Assembly (NCBI GenBank): GCA_007922225.1
Contig: ML679960.1
Location: 5,588,198 to 5,652,197, forward strand
DNA from: Emydura subglobosa
Lineage: Eukaryota > Chordata > Testudines > Chelidae
Direction: 5' to 3'
Length of the DNA stretch: 64,000 nucleotides
The notes beneath the pieces are model-generated. The model was not told the DNA's origin. It saw nothing but the letters and a program-made list of their open reading frames with translations, and made no database searches. Below, piece by piece: positions 49,698-62,289 of this stretch; the stretch's first letter is position 1, and each line of letters starts with the position of its first letter. The position numbers and the translations under genes are program-made.

Positions 49698-50289
49698 TGT
49701 AAGCCCCAGAATGCTCAGGGCTCTATTACTGGCAGATTAGCCAGAGTCATTAGAGGGAAATTAGGACCGGCTGAGGTCAATTAAGGCCCAGCCAGGTGCC
49801 TGATAAAAACCCTGTGCTCCAGACAAAGAACGTGCGAGCTGGAGGAGTAGCTGTGCTGTGCTGTGGAGCAGAGAGGCATTCAGAGTTGTTTGGAGGAGCA
49901 GAAAGGAGTACAGTGTTGCATGGAAGAGCAGAGTCCTGAGAGTGGTACTGGACCCAGGAGGGGGAAACCTGCCCTGATAGGACTGAGATACTCCCCTAGG
50001 CACAGGGCCTGGGTAAGGAAGCCCAGCCCAGGCAGCATGGAAGCAGGACCTGAGAAGCCAGAAGAACTGAGGGGGGAAATTAGTCCAGGGGAAAAGACTG
50101 CAGCTGTGAGTATAGTGCCAGCAGGACATAGCTACTACTCATAGGGCCCCTGGGCTGGGACCTGGAGGAGCGGGCGGGCCCAGGTCCCTACCCCCCTCCC
50201 TGGGGAGACGGGGTAACTGGTGATGCCCTGGCCCACTGCAAGAGGCAGAAGTGTGAGACCCACTAGGGTGAAGCCGGCTGTTTGCCACA
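49698..50289 (+). mobile_element. LTR (solo), turtle LTR-retroelement type
   Basis: It begins TGTAAGCCCC and ends TTTGCCACA, so it has TG...CA ends with weak inversion. A TATA-like 'ctgataaaaacc' at 49799-49810 is followed by a GC-rich transcribed part. A core 'gggctgggacctggagg' then 'gcgggcgggcccaggtcc' lies at 50151-50187. The same core appears in the LTR at 52.0-53.0 kb on the other strand. No internal gag or pol sequence is attached and no clear 5-bp duplication is seen (agaaa against gtatt). Whether the parent was Gypsy-like or an endogenous retrovirus cannot be told from the LTR alone. Confidence 0.6.
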
Positions 50290-50559
50290 GTATTGACAAT
50301 CCCACATAATACTTGTTGAAAAAATGTAGTCACATTCCTATTAGCTGAACTTAAAACCTCAGTATCATGGACATTTTTCATTTTTTCCCCAAAATGCAAG
50401 ATAAAAGCTATACTATAGATAAAGATTGACCATCTCCATGTTAATCAAATACAAACAAAAAGGCATTTTGCAATTTAGCTGAGATGCAAACCCCTGAAAA
50501 GCCAAAATTTATAATGGAAACACAAACATGACCTCAGTTACAGCTGCCCCAATAGGATT
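50290..50559. other. No gene seen
   Basis: Short AT-rich non-coding stretch between an LTR and a LINE scrap. Confidence 0.4.
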
Positions 50560-51000
50560 ATTATAACAATGTATGGATAAAGTCCACATTTGGAATATTG
50601 TGTGCAACCCTGGTCATCAGATTATGGCAGGAATTGAAAAAGTGGATTAGAGACCAACTCAAATAGTTCAGAGTTGTGGATGTGAATTATGAAGAAAGAT
50701 TAGATAGATTTGGTCTATGTGGCTGTGAAAAGAGGTTTAGAGGACCTCAAGTGTGTTATGTGAGATTCTGAAGACATAGGGATGGACTAATGCCAATAAA
50801 CTCTTTGAGATACTGTAGTACTAATTAGAAAACAAGAGGTTTATCGACTGAAGTTGGGATTAGTCTGTAAGCAATTTGGGCAAAGTTTTACATAAACGGT
50901 GCTTAGAATACAGAATAAACTGCCAAAATCATTCCATATGCTAGTAGAAGAACTCTGTAAACGCACATCTATTTAAAAGAGAAACACACAGTTTTTTGAA
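50560..51000 (+). mobile_element. Decayed CR1/L2-type LINE C-terminal fragment
   Basis: The translated pieces read roughly as the end of a CR1/L2-like RT. The block 'ggaatattgtgtgcaaccctgg' corresponds to a LEYC-VWNP-like stretch. 'aacaagaggtttatcgactg' corresponds to the TRG block, and 'cagaataaactgccaaaatc' to the NKLP block that follows it. Many stops and no clear 3' end. The family within CR1/L2 is not certain. Confidence 0.4.
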
Positions 51001-52030
51001 GTGGACTGAATTTTGCGTAATTATTGGTGTTCAAACTCTATAGTGGGCAGATTTATATTTTATACTTAACATTTATTTAATACTTGCATCTTTGTTTGCA
51101 TCTACTTGCACGCTTTACAAACATGAACTAATAAATCTTGACAAAGCCTGTGAGCAATATTTAATTACCTACCCATCACCTCTTATAGACAGAAAAAGGT
51201 TTTGGCTGCTAAATTAAGTGACTTGCCAAAGAACAAAGGGAGTCAGAATCAGAGTTGGGGAGATTGGGAATCAGGTTTCTTGTATCCAATCCTATATTCA
51301 GCCCCCTACACCAGACCTCTATTTCCTATGATTTCCCCTTAGAATTACAAAAAGTTCGTTCTGTCTGTCTAAGTTTTTATTGTAGGATCACTAAGATCTG
51401 AGCACATCTGAAGAGTAAGGGATGTCTTTTTTGATTGTGTGATGGTACAACTGCAAAGAAACTAGGGTAACAGATAGGTCTTTGCATTTTGCTTTAGATA
51501 TGATGAGGCTGACATTTTAGTAGTTTAGAATTCCGTAGGCCTAGCCTGACGCCCATGATGACTTTCTCATGTTCACAAATAATTTTAGGCATCAGTATTT
51601 ATCCAGTAATATATAGTTGTTGCTTGAGATCATGGCCAAGAGGAGAGAGATGATAGCATAGGCATCTTTTAATGAAAACTTTAGAATGGTGCTGTGCAAG
51701 TGGCTCTTCTAAAATATACAGGGCCAAAAGCATAATTTCTTAGGGTAAATTCTGGTTTTGTTTGGAAGAGACTTCTAAATGGCAATCAGTGACAAGGCGT
51801 GCTCTGAACACAGTAATAGCTTTGCACTCCTTCAGTGCAGTGATTTATTTATAAAATTGCTAGAGCAGAGGTCATCTCACACAGGTCTTGAAGCTGCAGA
51901 CTGAAGTAAATAGGTTGTAATATATTTGACAAATGTCAGTGGAAATCACAAGATACACTAGTAGATAAAGGGCACAAATGCATTTCCTGGTCAAAAATAG
52001 ATACGGATCAGGTGAGGGACTTTTCCATGA
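51001..52030. other. No gene seen
   Basis: AT-rich non-coding sequence, with no repeat I can name. Confidence 0.4.
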
Positions 52031-52035
52031 CTTTC

Positions 52036-53000
52036 TGTGACAGGGCCCAATCTCCTTTCACGAGGAGAGTACCTCCTGCTGGCCAGATGCATGCCTGGAC
52101 TTTCTCTCCTGTGCTGCTCTTCAGTGACAGCTCTCTGACCAGGTCACATACTGTCTATAGTGAAACAGCACAAACAAACCCCTTCTGGGGTATAAAACCA
52201 CCAGGGCCTACTACAATACCCTTGGTTGGTGTCAACCTGCAGCCCTGCTTGGGATCAAGTCCTTAATGGTCCATGCTGTAGAATGAAGCAGCACCCGCAG
52301 AGCTTCCTCCATCTTCTGGCAAACCTCAACTGACCCTACCTCTCTAGTTTGAATCACCGCCTTCAGTTCAGTTCTCTGTCCTTTCCAGCGATAGTCTCAC
52401 AAAGGCTGGTCCTCTTCCAGGTCTTCATCCGCTTTCCTCCGCCTATGTAAATTCTCCTTCTTCAGGGCTTATGCCACTTCCCATGTGACTGGTGGGAGGG
52501 GGGACTTGGGCCCACCCACTATTCTGGGTCCCAGCACATGGACCCTATAAATTGCAGCTGCCCGCTGCATCCTTTTACCAATTGTTACATTTCCCTGCGC
52601 TACTTCCCCACAGCCCTCAGTACCTTTCCTTCATCTGTAGCTCAGGGCTGAAGTCTTTCTCAGTCCCTACAGCCAGTCAGGATCACCTTCCTTGCTCCCC
52701 CAGTTCCTGCCAGCAATTGTTTTACCCAACCCTGCAACTTCTGCAGCCAGCCAGGAGCAGCATGCTTGCTCCTCTGGCCTCAGCAACAACTGAACTTCTG
52801 TGTCAAACAGCTCCTTTTTATATGAGCCTTCTGGACTCTGATTGGTTGCTCCCGACAGCCTTTCTTCCAATTGGCTTTTTCCCCGCGGCCACTCTAGACA
52901 TCCTGGAGTACTCAACTTTATTGCTCTTTCCAACAGCAAGGTATAGTAGGACCATGAGCCCTCCAGCATGGGGCCTAGGAGCCTACTACACCCCATCACA
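52036..53000 (-). mobile_element. Solo LTR with 5-bp target duplication
   Basis: On the minus strand it begins TGTGATGGGG and ends CCCTGTCACA, an inverted pair matching 8 of 10. Flanks are 'ctttc' (52031-52035) and 'ccttc' (53001-53005), a 5-bp duplication with one mismatch. It holds a minus-strand TATA box, 'catataaaaagg', near 52814-52824 preceded by CCAAT-like boxes. Further on is the core 'gggacccagaatagtgggtggg' (52500-52540), shared with the LTR at 49.7 kb. No coding interior is present, so it is a solo LTR. The 174-codon plus frame over it is antisense. Confidence 0.75.
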
Positions 53001-53005
53001 CCTTC

Positions 53006-54200
53006 CTACAAATTAATTATTTTGCATCGGTATGAATGTTTCCCCGACTTACCTAACACCATTAATTCCAACTATGAACTGTGTTGCTAGAGAAAGATTG
53101 CAGATTGAAATATTGCAGCATATGGCCTTATGGCAGAGCTACTGGTGGTAGATTAGAGCAGCTGAAATTCAGGAAGCATGATGGCTTTCCCATCAAAAGA
53201 AGGTTTAGTGGAAGAATTAGAAATCAAGAAGGATATCAGATATTGTCAGTAAAAGTGCCCTTTTTGAAAACAAATCAGTAAAAAACACCATTATCTTGTG
53301 AAAATTACGGGCTGCTGTTGAGAAGAACTGAAATTTAACTGATATTTCCAAAAAGTTCATACAATATTCAAAGAGGTTAGGATATTTTCAGATTCTGGAT
53401 CTCCTGCTTAAACCAGTTTTTCTATCATTATTGAATGGAAACTAAAGAAAATTCAAAAAACAGAGTTAAGTCTGAAAACACATCCTCAGCTCATTTTGTT
53501 TTGCCCACTTCCTGGAGGGGATTTAGTATGTTGTTCCAAGAAGTTGGTTTAGGATGTATTGTTCAGATATGGATTAGGATTAAGCTAAAATTCAGGTTCA
53601 GATTTTAAAATGAAATGAGGCATAGGGTTTGAGTATAGATTTGATGGTAATCAAATTTCATCAACTATTCTAATAACATTTTGAGTCCAAATGATGGAAA
53701 TCTTTCAAGATCAGTTATTTGCACATGACTTCCCTCATGCCCCATAAGCAGATCATATCCTAGCCTAGTATTCACTACATCTGACACAGAAATACAAAAT
53801 GGGATCTTGTACTTTAGGACATGGCATTAACGCAACATCATCTGAATATGTTTGGATCCATAAATTGAAATCTGATCTTCCCCACAAATTGTAATGGTTT
53901 CAGAGTTTAAAATCTGGTATTGGCCTATCTCCACATGTATAGTTAGCACTCCAGCATTCTGCGCACTGTAGATTTACATCCTAGTTTGCCATACATTACA
54001 TGTTTGTGTTGATGTGACTTTAGACCCATGTTATCTACTGTATCATCAGGGGAGACAGAAAGTACCTTCTGCCATATATAAATGTTTTAAATTACCCAAT
54101 GAGAAATTATTGGATTTGTTTTTCTATATTCCACAAATTCTGCAGAAATTATGACAAATAAGTGATTGAATGAAAAGGGGCCAAGTTCATTAAAATGTAT
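53006..54200. other. No gene seen
   Basis: AT-rich non-coding sequence. No repeat or exon is recognised. Confidence 0.4.
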
Positions 54201-54329
54201 TAACTGAATTGTGTTTGTGTCAGATATGGCAAGTTCCTGCAATATCTTGGACCAACTTTATTTAAGTAAGTTTAAGTATGTTAGGAGTTCATTATATTAA
54301 AAATGCAAATGTATAGCTATTATTGTGGG

Positions 54330-54870
54330 ATTGTATGTAACGTCTCTAGGAGGGAGACTTGACTAACGAAAGACCCTGAGAAGTCTTATGAGCTTCAAAG
54401 GACTCTTTTAAACAGGCCAGACAAAAATAAACTTTTGGGATAAATGAAATTAAATGGGTTTCCTAGGAAATATCGGTGAGGAGGGAATACAAATTCTACA
54501 GTTCCAGACCCAATCTTCTGAGCTACACCTTGAGGAGAAACCCAGTTGTCTGGCTGATTACTCAGTGGATCTTCTGATAAAAGACCCAAAGTGTATAAAG
54601 GAGTGACCTCAGGTTCATGGGTGTCCTTGTTCTGAGCTAACCACCGTTATGAGCTTGAAACCACAGAAAAAAACCTTCTGTGGGGTTTGAAGGACTGCTC
54701 ACCTGCTAGAGTCTTCATTGGGATTGGAGTGATCTTTGGTAGGCTTATTAACATATGTTTAGTTCTTTTATTGTTTTAATATGTTTTCTCTTCAATGTTT
54801 TTACTTTAAGAATAAGTGTGCTTGCTTAGAAAAAGCTGTGTGATCACTGACCTGGTTTTTAAAAAAAATT
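54330..54870 (+). repeat. Interspersed repeat, class uncertain
   Basis: The stretch with 'gaaggactgctcacctgcta' and 'ttactttaagaataagtgtg', then 'cttgcttagaaaaagctgtg', matches the 3' part of a repeat I have seen often in turtle sequence. It usually reads 'ctttaagaataaatgtgctt'. The aataa(g/a) block looks like a polyadenylation signal, which would fit an LTR or other retroelement end, but the class is unknown to me. Borders are approximate. Confidence 0.35.
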
Positions 54871-54899
54871 GTTAAACAAATGGAAGAAAGGGAAAGTTG

Positions 54900-56690
54900 A
54901 ATGAATGTAATGAATATAACTCAGAAGCTAAGAATTGTAGAAAATTGATAAGGGAAGCAAAGGAATAAGCAGAGTTAAGGACAATAAGAAGACACTTTTA
55001 CAAATATATTAGGAACAAAAATGACAGTGGTATTGGTCCACTAGATGTAAATGGTACAATTAATCAAGACAGAAGTGTTTAATAATTATTTTTGTTCTGT
55101 ATGAGGGAGATAAACATGATATAGTCTCATTGTTTGGTGATAACATGCTTTCCCATTCCACTAGTACCACTGGAGGATGTTCAGAGAAACTTCTAAAGGT
55201 TGACATTTTTAAATCTGCAGGTTTAGGGAACTTGCATCTAAGACTTTGAAAGTGCTAGCCAAGACTTTCACTGGACCATTAATTTGATTTTAAATAAGTG
55301 TTGGAGCACTGGGAAGTTCCAGCAGATTGGAAGAAAGCTAACATTGTGCCAATTTTAAAAAGGGTAAACAGGATTATCCAGGTAATTATATGCCTGTCAA
55401 CCTGACATCAGTCATGAGCAAGATAATGGAGTGGCTGTTACCAGATTACATAAATAAAGAATTAAGGAAGGGTAATGTAATTAACACAATCAACATGGGT
55501 TATTGGAAAATAAATACTTTCAAACTAACTTGATATCTTTTTTGGATGAGATTACAACTTTGATCGATAAAGGTAAAATGTTGACCTAACTTAGACTTCT
55601 CTAAAGTGTTTGACTTGCTACCATGCAATATTTTGATTAAAAAAACCCCAAAATAACTAGAACAATATAAAATTAACAAGGCACACATTAAATTGGTTAA
55701 AAACTGGATAACTGATGGGACTCATAACGTAACTGTAAACAAAAAATCATCATCAAGTGGGGGTGTTTCCAGTGGTGTTCAGGGATTGTTCTTGGCCCTA
55801 TGTCATTTTTATCAATGACCTGGAAAAAACAAAATCATCACTGTTAAAGTTTAAAGATGATACAAAAATTAGAGGCGTGGAAATAATGAAGAGGACAGAT
55901 GACTGATTCAGAGTTATCTGGATTGCTTTGTCAACTGGGTGCAAACAATTATATGCATGTTACTATGGCAACACATAAATATATACATCTAGGAACAAGG
56001 AATGTAGGCCACTTTTACACAATGGAGGACTCTATCCTGGGAAGTAGTGAGTCTCAAGAAGATTTGGCGATTGTGGTGCATAATCAGCTGAACATGAGAT
56101 CCCAATGTGACACTGTGACCAAAGGAGCTAATAAGATATTGGGATGCATAAACAGGGGAATCTCGATTTAGGAGAGGTTATTTTACTTCTATACTTGACA
56201 CAAATTGGAGAAGGTTCAGAGAAGAGTCATGAAAATGATTAAAAGATTAGCAAACATGCCTTATAGTGATTGACTCAAAGAGCTCAACCTATTCAGTTTA
56301 ACAAAGAGAACAGTGATTTGATTACAATCTATAAGTAACTGTATGTGGAGCAAATATTTAATAATAGGGTCTTCAGGCTAGCAGAGAAATGCATTAATCA
56401 GTCCAAAGGCTGAAAGTTGAAGCTAGACAAATTCAGACTGGAAATAAGGTATACATTTTTAACAGGGAGGCTAATTAACCATTGAAACAATTCACATAGT
56501 GTTGTGGCAGTCTGTCTTGCTGGACAATTCATAGTGTAGATAGGGAATATGTAGCTTGGAACTACCCCAGTCAGGAGGGAAAGAGACATGGGTCTCCATC
56601 CAAGAGAGGTGATGGATGAAGAAATGGAAGCCTAAAAATTGTTGTTCTTGCTGGACCACATGGGGTAATACGCATGCAGTTACCCTGTAT
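54900..56690 (+). mobile_element. CR1-family LINE relic, 1.8 kb of ORF2
   Basis: The RT order is present in scattered frames: a 'DVNGTINQD'-like segment at 55040; 'VPADWKKANIVPIFKKGK' at 55310-55370; 'NYMPVNLTSVMSKIMEW' at 55385; 'QTNLISFLDEITTLIDKGK' at 55515-55575 and 'LDFSKVFDLLP' at 55592-55624. SSESQEDLAIVVHNQLNMRS and KGANKILGCINRG lie at 56040-56160, and LEKVQRRVMKMIKRL at 56205-56250. A conserved-looking C-terminal stretch and a 3' UTR end near 56690. It is full of stops, so it is an old inactive copy, but it is the longest CR1 remnant in the window. Confidence 0.8.
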
Positions 56691-59600
56691 TGTAACAGTA
56701 TCCAATGAAGATTGATGATTTTGATTTATTATTAGTCTCATAAATGTACATGACCCCTAGATTAAAACACTGAACCACAATCTAAGATAGAAAAGAGTAG
56801 ATACTCGACAACAATGAAGGTATAAAAAGTATATTAGTGATAGCATTTGGTGCTCCATAAAAAATTGTTCCAAGCATAGAAACAGAAGCATACAAGCAGC
56901 ATAAATGATGGTGCGAAGCTGAGTGTTGGAAAAGAAGATTAAAGGAACGATAAAGAGAAAGATGGGTGGAGTATAGGGAACAAGATGGAGAGAGGAAGGA
57001 AATATGGGGGGGATGAAATTATGTCCTTGAAGGTAAACAAAGTATGAATTAGCCAAAGTAAGGGAGTAACCATGAAATTTATGGAGGGAGTGAGAAATTA
57101 TATCAAATTATTAGGGGCATTCCTCTCAATGTGCCAATGCCCAAATATGTAATGTTTAAAAAATAAAGAAATAAATAAAGGGCAAAAAATTGATCATGCA
57201 GGAAACTTAAAATGTTGTAGGGCAACCAAAAAAGTGGCATTTGATAGATATATTTAATGTATACTGTGATTCACATACATAAGTACAGTTTGCACCAGTT
57301 GTGCACAATTTATGCATCATCCAGGAAATAAAAATTAGATTTAATTTGCTTGGCTGCTTTTCCAAATGTTGTTAGTGATAGTGATTACATGCATGTTGCC
57401 GTTTCCCACCAAAAAGGAGGTTTACCTGAAATAGGAAGCTCTCATCACAGCATGAATATTCAAGTAATGTGTAAGAATATTCACGTACATCATCATCATT
57501 GCTGTGATTGCCAAGATTCCAGGTTCCAAGCATGATGTTCATATTCCACAGATGTCTCAGCTCAGTCTGCTTATCTGCATGATTCCCCAAGATATAACAA
57601 GGTGTTCTATTAAATTCTAACAAACAGTTTTGAATATGCAAGTATAGCAAATGAACATGTTTTTAGAACAATAACTCTTTCTTTATTATGATAAGCGTAT
57701 GGCTCCTTGTTCCATCACCAGCCAGTATGATGGAACAGAAGATAGACCAATAAAGGCCTTTCTGTCAGATATAGGTCAATGTCTTGAATGGTTCGTCTTT
57801 TGGATGGTCCCAGTTACCCCACTGAGATAAGTGTTTACATCATCTCATTGCGGCTCAGGCAAACAAAATATAAGGAGAGAAAAAAGCAAACACATTTGGA
57901 CTGGCAAAGTACCATTGTTGCATTATACTACAAAAGGAAGGAAGGCAGGTGTTGAGCATTTTTTTCAAAAATATATCCCTAAATAAAAGAAAACTGCCTT
58001 TATAAATCAATAAAAGTGCTTTTAACACCCAGCTAATAAATAAACTTGCATTCTGAACATCAATGAGATTAATATTCCTTGTAAATTTCTTGGTTGGAAT
58101 GTTTGGGACAATACATCAGAAAATCAGTACTAGTACATTATGTGTACTGTACTTCACCCGTTACATGTATAGATTTCTAAATTATGTATTAAAATTTCCT
58201 AAGTACAGTAGAAGGAGTACAGCAGCGCTGGAATCAGTGGTTCAATATATTACTGTACTATACATGAGAAACAAGACTACGGGTATGATAAATGACTTGG
58301 AGAACTTCTGAAGACCTATATCTATCATCCTGCACTTTCTCTGCCCTGTCAGCAGCAAGTTTTCATGCTTCATATAATTCAAATAAAAATGAGAAGGTCT
58401 CTCACTGATCTTGAATTTATGTGTTGCCACATCCTCTCTTGTCGGTATACTACCTGTCAGTAGCATATAAGCATGCAGATAATGTATGGGTAGAGAAGAT
58501 AGATGTATCTAATGTTTCAAACAAATACTGAATTATCCTTCTTGACTTCTATGAGGGACAACAAGCTGCTTTTTGGCCACTCAGTTAAAATTTTGATTTA
58601 GGTACTTATCTCAAATCCTAAGGTTTGTTCCTTTTCCTAAGTGTAATTAGTTGGTGATTGATTTTAGAAGAATTTTACAAGAAATACTCCATTACAACAA
58701 AGAATTAATCCTTGAACACTGAATTATTTGTGTAGCTCCACTGAAGTCAATAGGATTATGTCAACAGAGAAGTTGGCTACAGTGTGTTTAGCTAATAAAA
58801 CCTTAAGGAATTAAAGTTCCCACCTTAATTCTCATTGTAAACATATGATTCTATCTTTCATATATTATTCCTCAAAGGTGAGTAGTGTCTTTCCCCAACC
58901 CCCCACCTTCCCACTCTCAGCCTTTTTTAAATTAAAAGAGAACAAGTAATCTTATAAATATTGTAATGGTTTGATTAATCCAGGAAAAATTCATGCTATT
59001 GGCGCTCATATGAGCAGTATGTAAACTTGCTCAGTGTTTTTCATTTAAGCAAATACAGGGAGGTGAAGAGTAAGATTTCAGTAAGATTTTTTTAATGTTG
59101 ATGGTTTGTCAGACCCTTATTTCTTTTACAGTGTTCTAAAAAAAATATAACATATATTTTAATATGGTGGGTGCGTCTTTTCTATACTGTTATTTAATGT
59201 AGATCATCTTCAAACATTCAGATCATCTGCTCAAAGAGCATTCTTGTTGTTTTTTCCTTTTCTGATAACTGGTCAAAGACTTTTTTTTTTAAAAGTGTAA
59301 CACATAGGCGTGTACATCACAAATATCACCAGCACTAATTACTACTTTTGTTGGTAGTCCAAAAACAAAAATCAATTTAGGTATGGTAAATAAACTATTC
59401 TCATACCTAAGAATGCTAGTCCTAGCAGCTCGTGGCTCGGAAGCTTTGCATTAACTCTTATAAATTATATTTGTAGATAGATCTGTCAATCTAGAACCTT
59501 TCATGAACATTACATTATTTTTTTAAATAAAAAAAATTTGTATGTATTGATCAAAGCTACTGAAAATGTAGACAGTACAAATGTAATGATAGCTTTATAA

Positions 59601-59699
59601 GAGAGTTTCTTCCTTAACATTTGGGAGACCATTCCATAGTCTAAGAAACCTTATGATGAAGGGAGTTTCCTAATAGAAAACATACATGTCTTCCGGTAT
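56691..59699. other. No gene seen
   Basis: AT-rich and non-coding. An A-rich 'aaaataaagaaataaataaa' simple-sequence patch lies near 57159-57179. The 92-codon minus frame at 57372-57650 is not recognised. Confidence 0.4.
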
Positions 59700-60010
59700 G
59701 ATCTATGTCCTCCCTGTTTGCAACATCACCTTGCTTATAGTCATCTGCAAATGTAATTGATATATGTTTCACTTCTTACAGATCATTAATAAAGATGTTA
59801 AATCAAACTGGACCCAACATTAACTCTGTAACATCCTGCTAGATGCCTCCAGTCAACTTGACATAGTGGTGTTGATCATTATTCTTTGTTACAGTCTGTC
59901 AGTCAGTTTTCAATCCTTTGGATAATTCTCTTGTCCAAGCCAATCAGATGTAATTAATTTTTTTTTAAAATCCTGTGGGACTCTGTAGGGAATGTGTCAA
60001 TAATGTACAA
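59700..60010 (-). mobile_element. CR1 LINE internal fragment
   Basis: The plus strand reads 'catctgcaaatgtaattg', 'cagatcattaataaagatgt', 'tagatgcctccagtcaactt' and 'cagtcagttttcaatc'. This is the reverse complement of the CR1 RT palm region around the catalytic motif, in a common turtle version. The copy has lost several bases and has neither element end. Non-functional. Confidence 0.6.
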
Positions 60011-60276
60011 ATCTTGTACATTTACTGTGTTGCTTTTGTTCACTGAATATGTAATTATTGGAAAAGGACATGCTTTTCTGCTGGTTTGGGTTTTTTGGTT
60101 TGTTTATAAACATATTCTCTGTTACTCAGAGCTGTGTAATAACCTACAAAATTTAGAGTGCTTCCCCTTAATACTTGTTTTATCACATAGAGCCAGATAG
60201 TACCTATAGACACCAGCCTAATTTGGGGATGGTACAGAGTCACACTGTCCCTGGAGTATCAGGACATATTGCATCT

Positions 60277-60609
60277 CAGGGTATATCTACACTGCACACT
60301 CTTTATGGTGGCATGCAGAGTACATACACTACATGCCCCTCTAGCATGGGTATAAATACCAGTGTAGATGGTGAGGCGTTGCTTAGGCGAGTAAAGACAT
60401 GCCGGAACCCTGTGAGTATGTATCCTACACAGCTCTCTAGATGCCCAAGCAATGCCTTCTTGTCAACATTGCTATTTTAAGCAGTGTAGTATCTTGCTGC
60501 CTCTCCACTGCTGGAGCCTTTCCTCACGGCCTCCCTGCTGCCAGAGATTTTTACTGGTGCATGTGAATGCAGCCTGGCTTTGACTGTGGCATGTAGCTAT
60601 ACATACCCT
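60277..60609. mobile_element. MITE with 'cagggtatatctacac' ends
   Basis: The left end is 'cagggtatatctacactg'. The right end 'gctatacataccctat' has reverse complement 'atagggtatgtatagc', giving inverted ends around 'agggtat(a/g)t'. The interior is GC-richer than its surroundings and non-coding. It resembles the 'gggtatgtctacactg' MITEs of turtles. No target duplication could be settled. Confidence 0.5.
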
Positions 60610-62289
60610 ATACGACAACACCTGTGGTGTTCAGTGTGGAGGTACCCATAGCCATACAAACAATTCCTCCCTGAGCTTCCTGATATGCTTCAGACTATGT
60701 AGTCACTGCCTTCCTTTTTGAGTTTTCTTGTGTCTCAGGTGATGGCCAGAACTAGCAGTCCCTGTACCTCACCCACCCAAAGTAGGGACTACAACTTTGA
60801 TTTTACAAATTAGATTTAGAGACAGGTGAATCTTAATATTTTTCAAATGTGCCATATCATACAAAACCTGGTTTATTTTTGTCCTCTCTAAGTAATTTTA
60901 TTCCCAATCACATAGAATTCCCAAACTCTGACAAACCATCACAAAATGTCTAGGACAGGCATCTGTTTCCATGCCATAATTATCAACAAGTGAATTTCTA
61001 ATGTATTCACTCTGCATTTAAACACCCTTTCTACTGGGATACCAGTAACAAAACTAATGTCTCTACTGGCAGGTCACAATCTGTGATTTGTTTAATATAT
61101 TGCAATTCAGTTTGCCCAAACTCCCTAATGTTGAGGCAGTTCCTCACACATTATCTGAACTGGGTTTCTTCTATATATTTCTTTAATCCTTTGTACTGCT
61201 AGATGCTGCACTTAAATTATGATGTAAAAAATGTTCGTTTTTGAGTTGTTTCCCATAGTCTTGCAGAAGTTCCGGCATTGCCACATTCATGGTTTATTTA
61301 CACCATTTCCTAATGTATTCAAATACCTTTTTGTAGCCTTTGTTACTGAATCATTATAAGGTGTGATAAAGTCTGGAAATGAATTCTTTCTTCATATCAT
61401 TAGATTTAAGTGCTCTTTTTTCATTTCCATATGTATGTTGCTAATGTAAGGTTTCATTTGTTTTCTCTGCAATAATAATTATGGGCTATATTTATAAGTG
61501 GTTTTTAAGTAAAACATAAATTGATTCCAATAGAAAGTTCTCTTTAAAAATTGATAGTTATAGGCCAATAATTTTAAATATATTGGAAAAATAGGAAATA
61601 TTTTCCAATATCTATATGAAATTATCTATAATGAGATGATATCAAGAAAATGAAATATATGTTAAACCAAGATATATTCTCAAGACTCAATTTTTTCAAC
61701 CTATGTCTTCATTGTTTACTGCTGATGGGCATGCAGGTGAAAATGAATGCCCATTTCTTTTCCACATAATGTTTAAAATGAATCCTGCAATGGGACTTTT
61801 ATGAAGTTATCTTAGGTTTTGGATTCAAATGTGCAGAATATTCGGTTAAAAAAATCAAATAGGCTGTTTCTCTCTGGCAATTGCCAAACTAACAAAGTTC
61901 TGACTGAGATGGAAAAAAAGTATTTTGAAATGTTAAGCTTTCTTCATTGTGATTTCTACACCGGAGAAGTTGCTTTCATCTTCCTTTATCTTTAGGACAC
62001 TTTTTGTAACAATAAACTTACTTTATTGTAACAATATACCTATATTGTATTAGTAATATATATATACTTATATTGCATAAGTAGCTTGTAAATATAAACT
62101 GACTTATTTTTTGTAACAATAAAGAATTTTTCAAAATAGGTGGACATTTTTTTGCAGTTCTGCCACTATTGAATCTGATATGTCTATTAGTGTAACCTTT
62201 CTGCCAGTCAGATTCAGCAGCAATACAACACAAAACCAGCTCAAGATCCCACTCAGTAACATGGGCTAACTGCACCCATACAACATGCC
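60610..62289. other. No gene seen
   Basis: AT-rich and non-coding. A 116-codon minus frame (62018-62368) overlaps the 3' flank of the hAT relic and has no recognisable domain. Confidence 0.4.

Noticed and set aside
52492..53016. 174-codon plus open frame
   Set aside because: It lies antisense over a well-delimited LTR (TG...CA ends, 5-bp duplication) and has no recognisable domain.
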